From: Fretibacterium sp. | GTDB lineage: Bacteria; Synergistota; Synergistia; Synergistales; Aminobacteriaceae | Assembly (NCBI GenBank): GCA_024695065.1 | Contig: JAILIX010000042.1 | Span: 36,056-100,055, forward strand | DNA length: 64,000 bases | Direction of reading: 5' to 3' | Part shown: positions 1-7,976 of the stretch, one piece after another | How the letters are laid out: the number at the start of each line of letters is the position of its first letter | Numbering within the stretch: the first letter of the stretch is position 1 | Made by a program: the position numbers and the translations under genes | The notes under the pieces: model-generated | The model's database searches: none | What the model was told of the DNA's origin: nothing | What the model saw: only the letters and a program-made list of their open reading frames with translations

Positions 1-1854
1 AACGCTGTTTTGCAGCTGGACATAGAAGGTGGGGCCTATGCTTTCCTTGCAGACCGGCAGGGGAACCTTATCGGCCCATCGGGCATCAGCGACACGAGGA
101 CCATCCGCAATCTGTACTACAATGAGACCCAGGACATTGGCGACATTGCCGGTCGGATTCTCCTGGGCAAGACGGGAGTATCCCTGTCGCCAAAGGGAAC
201 CTATTACGCCTATACTCTGATTGATATTACGAAATGGAAGTACTGCATCTGCATTCCAGAGGCGCAAATTCTTGCTCCTGTGCGCTCTGTAAGGCGCAAC
301 ATCATTATCATGATGCTTTTGTTCCTTGCGGCAGGAATATGGATTATAGCGCTGATTGCCAGGGGGAGCAGCACACTCTCCGAGCGTCTGACGGGTCCCA
401 TCGCTGCGCTGAGGCAGGATGTGGAGAAGATCAGTGAAGGCAACCTGAGTTACCGGGCTGAGGTCTATGATAACGATGAGATTGGCGACCTGGCGGAGGG
501 GTTCAATATCATGGCGGACTCCCTCAGGGATTATGTGAAAAACCTCTCCGAAGTGACCGCTGAGAGAGAGCGTCTCGGGGCTGAGCTGGACATCGCGACG
601 CGGATCCAGGCAGATTTGCTGCCGCGTCTTTTCCCGCCGTTTCCGGAGCGCCGGGAGTTTGATATTTTTGCCACTATGACCCCGGCTAAGGAGGTGGGCG
701 GGGACTTCTATGATTTCTTCTTCATCGATGATGACAAGCTGGCTCTGGTGATAGCTGACGTGTCGGGCAAGGGGGTCCCGGCGGCGCTTTTTATGGCCAT
801 TGCCAAGACGCTTATTAAAACACGCTCTCAGATGGGAGGGACCCCATCTGAGATATTGAACGACGTCAATAACCAGCTTTGCAGGGAAAACAGCTCTGAA
901 CTTTTTGTGACGGTCTGGCTGGGAATTCTGGATCTGCCCACGGGGAAGATAATTTCCACCAACGCAGGGCACGAGTATCCGGTCCTTAAGCGTGAGGGGG
1001 GAGGCTACCGGCTGATGAAACTGGGGAGTCACCCCGCTGTCGCGACGATGGGTGGGCTGAGTTTCCGTGACGATAAGTTTTCCCTCCGGCCGGGGGACTG
1101 CCTTTTCCTCTACACGGACGGTGTGACGGATGCAGTCTGTCCCTCATCGGAGAATACGTCGGCTTCGGATTCAGACAAGGAACTGGACGATCTCTTTGGA
1201 ATTAACCGCATGATCAAGGCTCTGAACCGACATGGTGAAGAACCTGTGGAAAAGCTTCTTGCGTCCATGAAGGAAGAGATCGATGATTTCGTCGGAAACG
1301 CGCCGCAGTTCGATGATATCACCATGCTGGCGTTACAATATTATGGCGAGGGAGGGAAACCGTTGGACGAGGATTCGCAGAAGGAAAAAATAATTGAAGA
1401 ATCTGTAGGGAGGGGAGGAAGATTAACCGTCGAAGCAAGGACGGAAATGCTTGATGAGGCTCTCGCCTTTATAGACAAATATCTGGAGGCTTATGGATGC
1501 TCACCGAGGTCTCAGATGCATATTGACATGGCGGCGGAGGAAATTTTCGTCAATATTGCCAGTTATGCCTATACGCCCAGGATTGGGACGGCACAGATCA
1601 GCCTGGAGATTGAGACAGAGGATACGCCAGGCGGGCAGGTGGACACGGCTGTGATTACCTTTACGGATGGCGGCTTTGCTTACAATCCTCTTGATAAGCC
1701 GGACCCCGACGTAACTCTTCCTGCTGGTGAACGGCCCATTGGTGGCCTTGGTATTTACATAGTAAAGAAGACCATGGATACCGTCACCTATGAATATAAA
1801 GATGGCAAAAATATTTTGAGGATGCGGAAGCGCCTTGACGAGAAAGGAGAATAA
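1..1854 (+). CDS. SpoIIE-type phosphatase fused to RsbW-type kinase, 5' end truncated
   Basis: The reading frame is open from base 1, so the start lies outside the window. Visible order (numbered from the TTG at 10): end of an extracellular Cache-like sensor (about 1-85), one membrane segment (97-117), a HAMP linker (118-178), a PP2C/SpoIIE phosphatase (about 215-440) and a GHKL ATPase of the RsbW/SpoIIAB type (about 470-608). The phosphatase keeps its metal motifs (GGDFYDFF, ADVSGKG, YTDGVTDA, DDITML). The ATPase keeps an N-box (EEIFVN) and a glycine box (GGLGIYIVKK). In this family the phosphatase dephosphorylates STAS proteins and the GHKL domain phosphorylates them; here both lie in one membrane receptor. 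The STAS gene starts 7 bases downstream, a likely partner. Confidence 0.9.
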   Translation, partial: NAVLQLDIEGGAYAFLADRQGNLIGPSGISDTRTIRNLYYNETQDIGDIAGRILLGKTGVSLSPKGTYYAYTLIDITKWKYCICIPEAQILAPVRSVRRNIIIMMLLFLAAGIWIIALIARGSSTLSERLTGPIAALRQDVEKISEGNLSYRAEVYDNDEIGDLAEGFNIMADSLRDYVKNLSEVTAERERLGAELDIATRIQADLLPRLFPPFPERREFDIFATMTPAKEVGGDFYDFFFIDDDKLALVIADVSGKGVPAALFMAIAKTLIKTRSQMGGTPSEILNDVNNQLCRENSSELFVTVWLGILDLPTGKIISTNAGHEYPVLKREGGGYRLMKLGSHPAVATMGGLSFRDDKFSLRPGDCLFLYTDGVTDAVCPSSENTSASDSDKELDDLFGINRMIKALNRHGEEPVEKLLASMKEEIDDFVGNAPQFDDITMLALQYYGEGGKPLDEDSQKEKIIEESVGRGGRLTVEARTEMLDEALAFIDKYLEAYGCSPRSQMHIDMAAEEIFVNIASYAYTPRIGTAQISLEIETEDTPGGQVDTAVITFTDGGFAYNPLDKPDPDVTLPAGERPIGGLGIYIVKKTMDTVTYEYKDGKNILRMRKRLDEKGE

Positions 1855-1861
1855 CTGGGAG

Positions 1862-3055
1862 ATGGGGAAAAGGTACACTCTGAGAGCAGCTGTGAATGAC
1901 AATCAGCTTGTGTTTACGGTCGAGGGCCGGGTTGACTCCGTGACCGTCAAGGAGTTTGAGGATATGGTGACCAGGGAGCGCACGGCGCATCCCGAGGGTG
2001 GAATTGTCTTTGACTGTGCGGATCTGGAGTATATTTCCAGCGCCGGGCTTCGTATCCTCCTCAGCCTGAGGAAAAAGGAGAAGGAGCCGATTCAGCTTAT
2101 TAATGTTTCGCCGAAGGTCAATGAGATTTTGGAGGTGACGGGATTCTCCCAGCTTTTTGAGGTATCACGCGGTATGAAGGATATCTCCGGGCGTGATGTG
2201 CGAAAGCTGGGAGGTACCAGCAGCCTTACCATTTATCGCATGGATAATGACACGCTCCTGAAGGTCTACTCCAGCGAGAAGAGTCTTGAAGCCATTGAGC
2301 AGGAGCGAAAATACGCACAAATTGCGTTTATGAGCGGGATTCCCACCATTATCGCCTATGATGTGGTGATGTACAAAGGGAAATATGGGATGCTTTATGA
2401 ATTGGTCCAGGTGGATACCGTCTCCTCGATTATGAGCTCAAGTCCTGAGGAGTTGGGGCAGTTTGCAGTGGAGATGGGGAAACTGCTGAAGGTGGTTCAT
2501 TCCTCCGAGCCGGATCCCGGTGTACTGCCGGAGACCCAGACTCTGTATGAAGGCTGGGCACAGAAAATGGAGCGCTGGCTGCAGCCCGAGGAAAAGGAGG
2601 CATTGAATCGCCTGATTCAGGCAATTCCGCCGGCGGATACAGTAGTGTACGGGAATTTCTATGGACGGAGTGTTTTTGTCCAGGGCGCGGAACTGCTGCT
2701 GATCAATATGGCAGGCATCAGCTGTGGAAATCCTGTCTTTGATTTGGGGACAGTTTATATGTACTACGTCAATGAACCCCAGCAGGTTGTGAAGAACATG
2801 ACCGGCCTCGATCCCGATGAAGCGAAAAAGTTCTGGGATGTCATGGTGCGCACGTATTTTGATACGAATGATGACAATGTAATCCAGAAGCATGAGGAGG
2901 TTATCCGTGCGGCCGCCCTGCTCCGTGCCACAGTGACTCCCGCGATGGGGTCCATGCAGGCTGAGGAAATTGAGCGCCTTGTTGGACAGGCCAGGAGCAA
3001 AGTCTTCCCGGAAATTGACCAGCTGGCTGCCCTGCTGAGCACGGCCCATTTCTAA
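1862..3055 (+). CDS. STAS domain fused to a kinase-fold (APH-like) domain with degenerate catalytic site
   Basis: 397 residues from the ATG at 1862, chosen because AGGAGA lies 11 bases upstream; the longer frame from a TTG at 1835 overlaps the previous gene. Residues 1-100 are a STAS/anti-sigma-antagonist domain with the usual phosphorylatable serine region (YISSAGL, Ser59/60). Residues about 115-390 resemble the aminoglycoside-phosphotransferase/choline-kinase fold: an N-lobe lysine (LLKVY, Lys134) and a helix glutamate (Glu146/148) can be placed. Where active members have HGD and a metal-binding Asp, this protein has YGN (263-265) and INM (281-283). I infer a pseudokinase or ligand sensor controlled by STAS phosphorylation from the upstream SpoIIE/GHKL protein. 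Confidence 0.8.
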   Translation: MGKRYTLRAAVNDNQLVFTVEGRVDSVTVKEFEDMVTRERTAHPEGGIVFDCADLEYISSAGLRILLSLRKKEKEPIQLINVSPKVNEILEVTGFSQLFEVSRGMKDISGRDVRKLGGTSSLTIYRMDNDTLLKVYSSEKSLEAIEQERKYAQIAFMSGIPTIIAYDVVMYKGKYGMLYELVQVDTVSSIMSSSPEELGQFAVEMGKLLKVVHSSEPDPGVLPETQTLYEGWAQKMERWLQPEEKEALNRLIQAIPPADTVVYGNFYGRSVFVQGAELLLINMAGISCGNPVFDLGTVYMYYVNEPQQVVKNMTGLDPDEAKKFWDVMVRTYFDTNDDNVIQKHEEVIRAAALLRATVTPAMGSMQAEEIERLVGQARSKVFPEIDQLAALLSTAHF

Positions 3056-3074
3056 GAAAGGGCCAGCGGGAAAA

Positions 3075-3114
3075 AACGAAGAGAGCGGAGATTCAGATTC
3101 ACGCTCTCTTCGTT
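3075..3114. terminator. bidirectional rho-independent terminator
   Basis: A perfect 13-bp inverted repeat (3075-3087 with 3102-3114, 14-nt loop) lies between the convergent STAS-kinase and thioredoxin genes. Six A residues precede it on the plus strand, giving a T6 tract for minus-strand transcripts. Confidence 0.85.
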
Positions 3115-3134
3115 AAAACACATGATGAGAGGCT

Positions 3135-3503
3135 TTACTTAATCTTTACCCCACCCTTTGCGAAGACAGCGAGGACTTCATCAAGGGATTTGTAGCCGAT
3201 CTCCTGAGCAAACTCTTTGCCCTTCGCGTCGCTGAATATTAAAGTGGGGACATAGCGGACGTTGTACTGCCGTGCGACGTCAGGGTGATCTTCCAGGTAA
3301 ATATGCTCGATGGCAATCCTGCCCTTATAGCGGGTCCGGAGATTCTTCAGGACCGGTTCCATCATCTCGCAGGCGGGGCAGGTGGTGGTGGAAAGCATCT
3401 TGAGAGTGGGGAGTTTTGCCTTCGCCGCCCCTGCGGGAAGACAGCCTGCCAGAAGACTCGCCAGAATAAGAATAATGGTAAGGGATAAAAACTTAACTTT
3501 CAT
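3135..3503 (-). CDS. thioredoxin-fold lipoprotein
   Basis: 122 residues. The N-terminus is a lipoprotein signal (hydrophobic core, lipobox LLAGC, Cys21). The mature part is a thioredoxin fold with a CPAC redox motif at 42-45 and the cis-proline motif YVPTL. It probably acts as a membrane-anchored extracytoplasmic thiol oxidoreductase; whether it reduces or oxidises cannot be told from sequence. AGGAG precedes the ATG at a normal distance. It is monocistronic, ending at the bidirectional terminator. Confidence 0.85.
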   Translation of the reverse strand: MKVKFLSLTIILILASLLAGCLPAGAAKAKLPTLKMLSTTTCPACEMMEPVLKNLRTRYKGRIAIEHIYLEDHPDVARQYNVRYVPTLIFSDAKGKEFAQEIGYKSLDEVLAVFAKGGVKIK

Positions 3504-3764
3504 CGCAAACAGCTCCTTTCAATGATTGATTCACTCTTTGGGGGAATGGTGATCTCCGGCTTCTGCGGAGAAACGGTGCCCCGCTTCTGTTATTTTACAC
3601 CATTGAGGTCTGAGATTTTGCAAAAAATATCCCATTATGACCACTGAAAAACCCTCCTTTCATCATCTCCATGGGATCCGGCCATGAATATTATTCTTTC
3701 CAATGGCGCCCGGAACAGGCTCCCTGATTACTCTCATGTCCATGTGCGCCCTGCCTGAATTTGA

Positions 3765-3773
3765 TGTTATAAT
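3765..3773 (+). promoter_or_regulatory. probable extended -10 promoter
   Basis: TGTTATAAT, a TGn-TATAAT extended -10, lies about 90 bases upstream of the ATG at 3865 with no good -35. It falls in the 361-bp gap 3504-3864 between divergent genes, in which I see no other gene or RNA. Confidence 0.5.
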
Positions 3774-3864
3774 CCCTTAAGAGAATAATAAGAAGGCCGG
3801 ATACAAGTGACAGGCTGTCATTGTGTGATTCAGGGACGGCCGGACTATCAAAGGGGACGATGAT

Positions 3865-5058
3865 ATGGATGATAAGGGGCAGATTGTCGGGAGCGCCGAT
3901 GTAGATGAAAACCTGGCTCTTCAGGTTTGGACGAAGGATCACGCCCCGCGTCTGGTTATCTTCAACAAAGTCAAGAACACGAAAAAGCTGATTCACTTCA
4001 GTTGGGTGGAGAAAAGAGACCGCAAACTTAACATCAAAGGCGCAAAGCGTGGGGAAACAATCTCCTATTCGGTGGAGGATTTTGGCCCCGCCCTACGGCG
4101 GATTTTCATCAAGTACGCCCGGTCCGAAAATGGAAAATTCCTTCAAAAGCTCAGGGAGTTTGTCGTTGACTTCGATAAGGTGGTTCACTCTCCGGAGCTG
4201 ATATCAAATAAGAAGGAGCTGGCCATGCTCTCCGAGGATAAACGTTCCTCTCTCTGGGTGGCGGACTGCACAGGTGAGGATAAGACGGTGGGGGTATTCC
4301 GTCCTTTCTTTCCCTTTAACGAACAGGAGGCGGAAGCCGTGACGGAGGAGCGTCTTTCTTTCGGACCGGATGGCCGCAGTGCCGATGCATTGCTGAAGAC
4401 AGGGGCTGTCTCTCTGCTGAAGAAGGCAAATCCGACACGCTGGCACAATCCTGTGCGGCTTATGGCGGCGGCGATGCTCCTGGGATTCTCCTTCTGTGAG
4501 GAAGACGGTTCGGAGTTTGGAAATTCCCTGTGGGAGATGAAGCGTGAAGACGAGACTCCATCGCAGAATGTGGGAGGGCCTAAGATGAAGCATCCCGTGA
4601 GGCTGGCAACTTTCTCATTGCACGCGCCGGGGCTGATGCAGCTGGGACATAAGCTGGTTGCCTATATCCGGCACTTTGACACAGCAGGCGAGACAGAGTC
4701 CTGGGAATCAATGGACAGCACCAAAGAGCTGGAAGAACTTGGCTATGCCCGGACACGGCGGTTTGATTTTCAGGAAAAGACCATTGGGGACGTTCCCTAC
4801 CGAGTCACCCTTTATGAGAACAAAGAGAAGGAGCGCATGGCTCTGAGCTGCGAGCCGAGGGCAGCCACCGCGCGCCATAAAGGGGATCTGGTCTATACCT
4901 TCCCCATGGCTTCTTACAAGAGGGCTCTGAAAGAAGATACGATGAGCGCCACGGAGGACGATTTCTATACAATGACGCAGCTTATCTGGGCCCGTCAGTT
5001 CAGGATCTGGTATGACAACGTGGCTCCCTATATCGGCAGAATCATTGGTCTGGTATAA
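3865..5058 (+). CDS. hypothetical protein, unknown family
   Basis: 397 residues from an ATG preceded by AAGGGGAC. I do not recognise the family. The protein is soluble-looking, without a signal peptide, rich in charged residues, with one mildly hydrophobic stretch near the middle (RLMAAAMLLGFSF) and an amphipathic C-terminus (APYIGRIIGLV) that could touch a membrane. No enzymatic motif is obvious. It is alone on its strand, between the thioredoxin gene (divergent) and a deoxyhypusine-synthase-like gene (convergent), so the neighbourhood does not give a function. Confidence 0.75.
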   Translation: MDDKGQIVGSADVDENLALQVWTKDHAPRLVIFNKVKNTKKLIHFSWVEKRDRKLNIKGAKRGETISYSVEDFGPALRRIFIKYARSENGKFLQKLREFVVDFDKVVHSPELISNKKELAMLSEDKRSSLWVADCTGEDKTVGVFRPFFPFNEQEAEAVTEERLSFGPDGRSADALLKTGAVSLLKKANPTRWHNPVRLMAAAMLLGFSFCEEDGSEFGNSLWEMKREDETPSQNVGGPKMKHPVRLATFSLHAPGLMQLGHKLVAYIRHFDTAGETESWESMDSTKELEELGYARTRRFDFQEKTIGDVPYRVTLYENKEKERMALSCEPRAATARHKGDLVYTFPMASYKRALKEDTMSATEDDFYTMTQLIWARQFRIWYDNVAPYIGRIIGLV

Positions 5059-5073
5059 ATCAGGGACGAAAAA

Positions 5074-5093
5074 AGGGGGCCGAAGGGCCCCCT
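5074..5093 (-). terminator. rho-independent terminator between convergent genes
   Basis: An 8-bp GC-rich stem (5074-5081 with 5086-5093, GAAG loop) followed on the minus strand by T6. It ends the 5098-6312 gene and may also serve the convergent gene. Confidence 0.85.
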
Positions 5094-5097
5094 GAGC

Positions 5098-6312
5098 TTA
5101 TCTGCAGTATTGCCTTGCCCGTTCCAGCATCCTGTTGCGGTCGAGGGGCCTGACGTTTTCCACAATCCAGTCGCGCATCGAGGCTCCCTCCGGGGTATCC
5201 TGAGAGGCGGACAGGAATTCCAGTTTAATCCCCAGTTCTCTGGCTGCATCATACGCCAGCACCGGCCACGCTTTGCCAATGTCGCCGATGATGGGCAGGC
5301 TGCCCTCATGCCGCGCAAAGGCGGACATTTCCATGCGGAAGGGAATTTTTGCGACCTTTGTCTTCGGCAGGCCCTTGTCGATAGCCTCCTGTACTGTCTG
5401 GTTCAGTTCCGTTGCACGCCGCAGGTTCTCATCCAGGTCAATGCGGATCAGTGTCTTGTCCCGCAGGTTGTAGGTGGCCTGACCTGACCACGAGGCCCAG
5501 ATGCCATGGCCCGTGTAACACTCAAAGGGCCCGTCGTGTATCTCCTGGGTCAGTGCCACCGCCGACTCGATGATGACGTCGCAGGCGGCGAGCATACGCG
5601 AGATACGCATGGAGCGTCCGGAAACAGGGAGGCTGTCGCCGATGGACATCCCCACGGCCCCGCCGCCCACGAGCTGTGGAATGGTCACAAGCACGGACAC
5701 ATCTCCACGCGCAGCCGCTGCCCCCAGCATGGTCCGCGGATCGCAGCCCCAGCCCGCTACCTCCTCAAAAGGCAGACCATACATCCGCGCCAGGGCCAGA
5801 ATCTCTGACGCAATGCGTTCGCCCCGAAGTCCCATCGGGTAGGCCATGTTCCCCGCTGCCTTTATGATGTCGCTGTGGACCGGCAGTTTCTTTCCCCGTG
5901 CCAGCAGTTCGTCGTCCAGGGGCATTTCCTGCTTCAGCGACTCCCACTCTTCGTCCGTCATGCGTGTGAACTCAAACAGGTCCCCCCGCGGCATAGTGTT
6001 CATGTCCATGCCCAGAGCTTCGGCGTTCACCCGGAATACACGGTCCAGTGCGCCGCCCATCTCGTGGGAGATAACCGCTGAACTGGTGGACACAGCGTCC
6101 ACCAGCCCCACACGGATAAGCTCCGCGATAAGCGTCGTCACCCCTTCATGGATGTTGGGTCCGCTGCCTGTGACGACCATAACCTTTCCGCCGCGCTTTT
6201 TGGCCTCAACGATGCGCTTCACGGCCTCTGCAAGGGTCGCACGCGACCGCTCGTCCAGCGCCGAACGGAAATTTTCAATCTGCGGTTCGCCAAACAATGT
6301 CTTCCCACTCAT
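5098..6312 (-). CDS. deoxyhypusine-synthase-like / DHS-fold NAD-binding protein
   Basis: 404 residues, ATG preceded by GAGGTG. The N-terminal region (GGKVMVVTGSGPNIHEG, then a long helix and ISHEMGGAL) resembles the nucleotide-binding half of the deoxyhypusine-synthase-like fold, also found in archaeal LOR/SDH-type ornithine cyclodeaminases. A second glycine-rich stretch (LVGGGAVGMSIGD) and a conserved-looking GWGCDPRTM follow. True deoxyhypusine synthase is not expected in bacteria lacking eIF5A, so this is probably a related enzyme acting on an amino acid or amine. The substrate is unknown. It has its own strong promoter. Confidence 0.55.
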   Translation of the reverse strand: MSGKTLFGEPQIENFRSALDERSRATLAEAVKRIVEAKKRGGKVMVVTGSGPNIHEGVTTLIAELIRVGLVDAVSTSSAVISHEMGGALDRVFRVNAEALGMDMNTMPRGDLFEFTRMTDEEWESLKQEMPLDDELLARGKKLPVHSDIIKAAGNMAYPMGLRGERIASEILALARMYGLPFEEVAGWGCDPRTMLGAAAARGDVSVLVTIPQLVGGGAVGMSIGDSLPVSGRSMRISRMLAACDVIIESAVALTQEIHDGPFECYTGHGIWASWSGQATYNLRDKTLIRIDLDENLRRATELNQTVQEAIDKGLPKTKVAKIPFRMEMSAFARHEGSLPIIGDIGKAWPVLAYDAARELGIKLEFLSASQDTPEGASMRDWIVENVRPLDRNRMLERARQYCR

Positions 6313-6376
6313 TATGCAACACCTCTTTCATTGCTAAGCTGTAAAAAATAAAAAAAACTTGCTTAGCGCTGAGTAC

Positions 6377-6405
6377 ATACTAACTCAATGGTAATATTGT
6401 GTCAA
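6377..6405 (-). promoter_or_regulatory. sigma-70-type promoter of the DHS-like gene
   Basis: On the minus strand: TTGACA (6405-6400), a 17-base spacer, then TAGTAT (6382-6377). It lies about 65 bases upstream of the ATG at 6312 and just past the end of waaA. The -35 is consensus and the spacing ideal. Confidence 0.8.
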
Positions 6406-6423
6406 TTTATGCAAAATACTATT

Positions 6424-7737
6424 TTATTTTACATATTCCCGGATGATTGCCCAGCTTCGGGCTGCTGCACCGCCCAGTGTATCAAAGTACGCCTGGCAGG
6501 CCGCGTTTGCTCTCTTTCGAGCCTCTGGGGTCAGAGCCTCCTCCCAGGCCTGAGCCAGTTCCATGTCATTGTGAATGCAGCGGGCTGCCCCCATGTGGTC
6601 CATACGCTCCGTGTCGGGGAAATCCGTCATGCAGGGCCCGTGGGTCATGGGGATGCCGAACAGAGCGGGCTCAAAGGGATTCTGCCCACCCTTCTGGACG
6701 AGGCTGCCGCCTACGAAGGCTGCATCTGCTGCCGCGTAAAGATCGAAGAGAACGCCGATTTGGTCCACAACGGCGATATCCCATGTTTTTGATTGCGGCC
6801 CAGAGTTGGGCAGACGGGAAAGTAGATCCGCCTGAAGTTCGGGGTAGGGCAGGGCTGCCGCAACCACCATCAGAGCCCGTTCCGGGTGGCGCGGCACAAT
6901 CACCAGCCGTGCACCGGGATGCTCCTGATGAACCCGACGGAAAGCCGAAATCACGGCGTCGTCTTCGCCTGGGTGAGTGCTTCCTGCCACGAAGAGAGGA
7001 TCACCCACATCACGGCGGAGATATCCCCATGTCTCCGGGGAGGCCGTACGTCGGCGGTCCAGGAGTGTATCCACCTTGCAGTCCCCCGTCACAGTGATCT
7101 TCTCCGGGGGGACGCCCAGGGCGGCAAAGTGCTCCCGGTCCTCCTCAAAACGAACCAAAACCCGCGTGAAGCAGGAAAGGACTCCCCGCCAGAACGAGGT
7201 TTGACGCCGCAGTTTTTTAAAACTGGCTTCAGAAATACGCCCGTTGGCCAGGAAGGTGGGGATTCGCCGCTCCCTGAGCTGGGAAAGTATTTCCGGCCAC
7301 AACTCTGTCTCCATCGAAATGTAGGCCGCAGGGCGAATGGTGTCCAGGGCGGAGGTGATGAAACGTCGGGTATCCCACGGACTGTAGATCATCTTATCTG
7401 CCTGGCCCTCAAGAAGCTGTTGAGCCATTTTGCGGCCCGTTGGGGTGACAGTGGAGAGAATACAGGGGCGGGAGGTGTCCTCCTTCATTTTTTTGATAAG
7501 GGCGCTGGCGGACTGTACCTCACCCACGGAGACGGCGTGAACCCATATCCCATTCTCGGGGACGCCGGAACCGGAAAAAATGCCCATGCGCTCGTCAATA
7601 CCCTCTTTGTATTTTCTCCGCAGCCACCTCAGGCCGCCGGTCCTGAAGAAGGTGTTGATGCTGAAACGGTAGATGGACATCCCGGCTCTCCATGCCCAGG
7701 CCCGGGCGGGGAGAGGCTCAATGTTTTTGTCTTTCAT
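6424..7737 (-). CDS. waaA: 3-deoxy-D-manno-octulosonic acid (Kdo) transferase
   Basis: 437 residues, ATG preceded by GGAGGTG. It transfers Kdo from CMP-Kdo to the lipid A precursor at the inner face of the cytoplasmic membrane. Seen: the N-terminal membrane-associated helix, the GT30 signature HAVSVGEVQSA, ETELWPE in the donor half, and GGQNPFEPALFG near the C-terminus, all in normal order and at normal length. Its presence is the best evidence in the window for an LPS-bearing outer membrane. It stands alone, not in a lipid A cluster. Confidence 0.93.
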   Translation of the reverse strand: MKDKNIEPLPARAWAWRAGMSIYRFSINTFFRTGGLRWLRRKYKEGIDERMGIFSGSGVPENGIWVHAVSVGEVQSASALIKKMKEDTSRPCILSTVTPTGRKMAQQLLEGQADKMIYSPWDTRRFITSALDTIRPAAYISMETELWPEILSQLRERRIPTFLANGRISEASFKKLRRQTSFWRGVLSCFTRVLVRFEEDREHFAALGVPPEKITVTGDCKVDTLLDRRRTASPETWGYLRRDVGDPLFVAGSTHPGEDDAVISAFRRVHQEHPGARLVIVPRHPERALMVVAAALPYPELQADLLSRLPNSGPQSKTWDIAVVDQIGVLFDLYAAADAAFVGGSLVQKGGQNPFEPALFGIPMTHGPCMTDFPDTERMDHMGAARCIHNDMELAQAWEEALTPEARKRANAACQAYFDTLGGAAARSWAIIREYVK

Positions 7738-7905
7738 GGAAGCACACCTCCAAATTGCTGAAAACCTGTTCGTTATTATAGCTCAGGGTGAAAGCTGTCA
7801 GGGAACAATAAGGAAGATAAGCCCTGTTCCGGCAGGACAGCGTGACGCATGCTGAGGGGGCGGCATTGCTTCTGTTTGCATGTGGCGTCTGTCATGGCAA
7901 TAAGA

Positions 7906-7911
7906 TATAAT
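7906..7911 (+). promoter_or_regulatory. possible -10 element upstream of phosphofructokinase
   Basis: A consensus TATAAT lies 65 bases before the ATG at 7977. No -35 at proper spacing is visible, so the call rests on the -10 alone. Confidence 0.35.
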
Positions 7912-7976
7912 TAGAAAGAGATAAGCGCCGGTTTCGGCGATGGGGTATGTCCCCAAAGGAGGCAATTGGTTTTATT

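Noticed and set aside
7876..7911. TTGCAT as the -35 for the phosphofructokinase promoter
   Set aside because: The spacer to TATAAT would be 24 bases, too long for a sigma-70 promoter.
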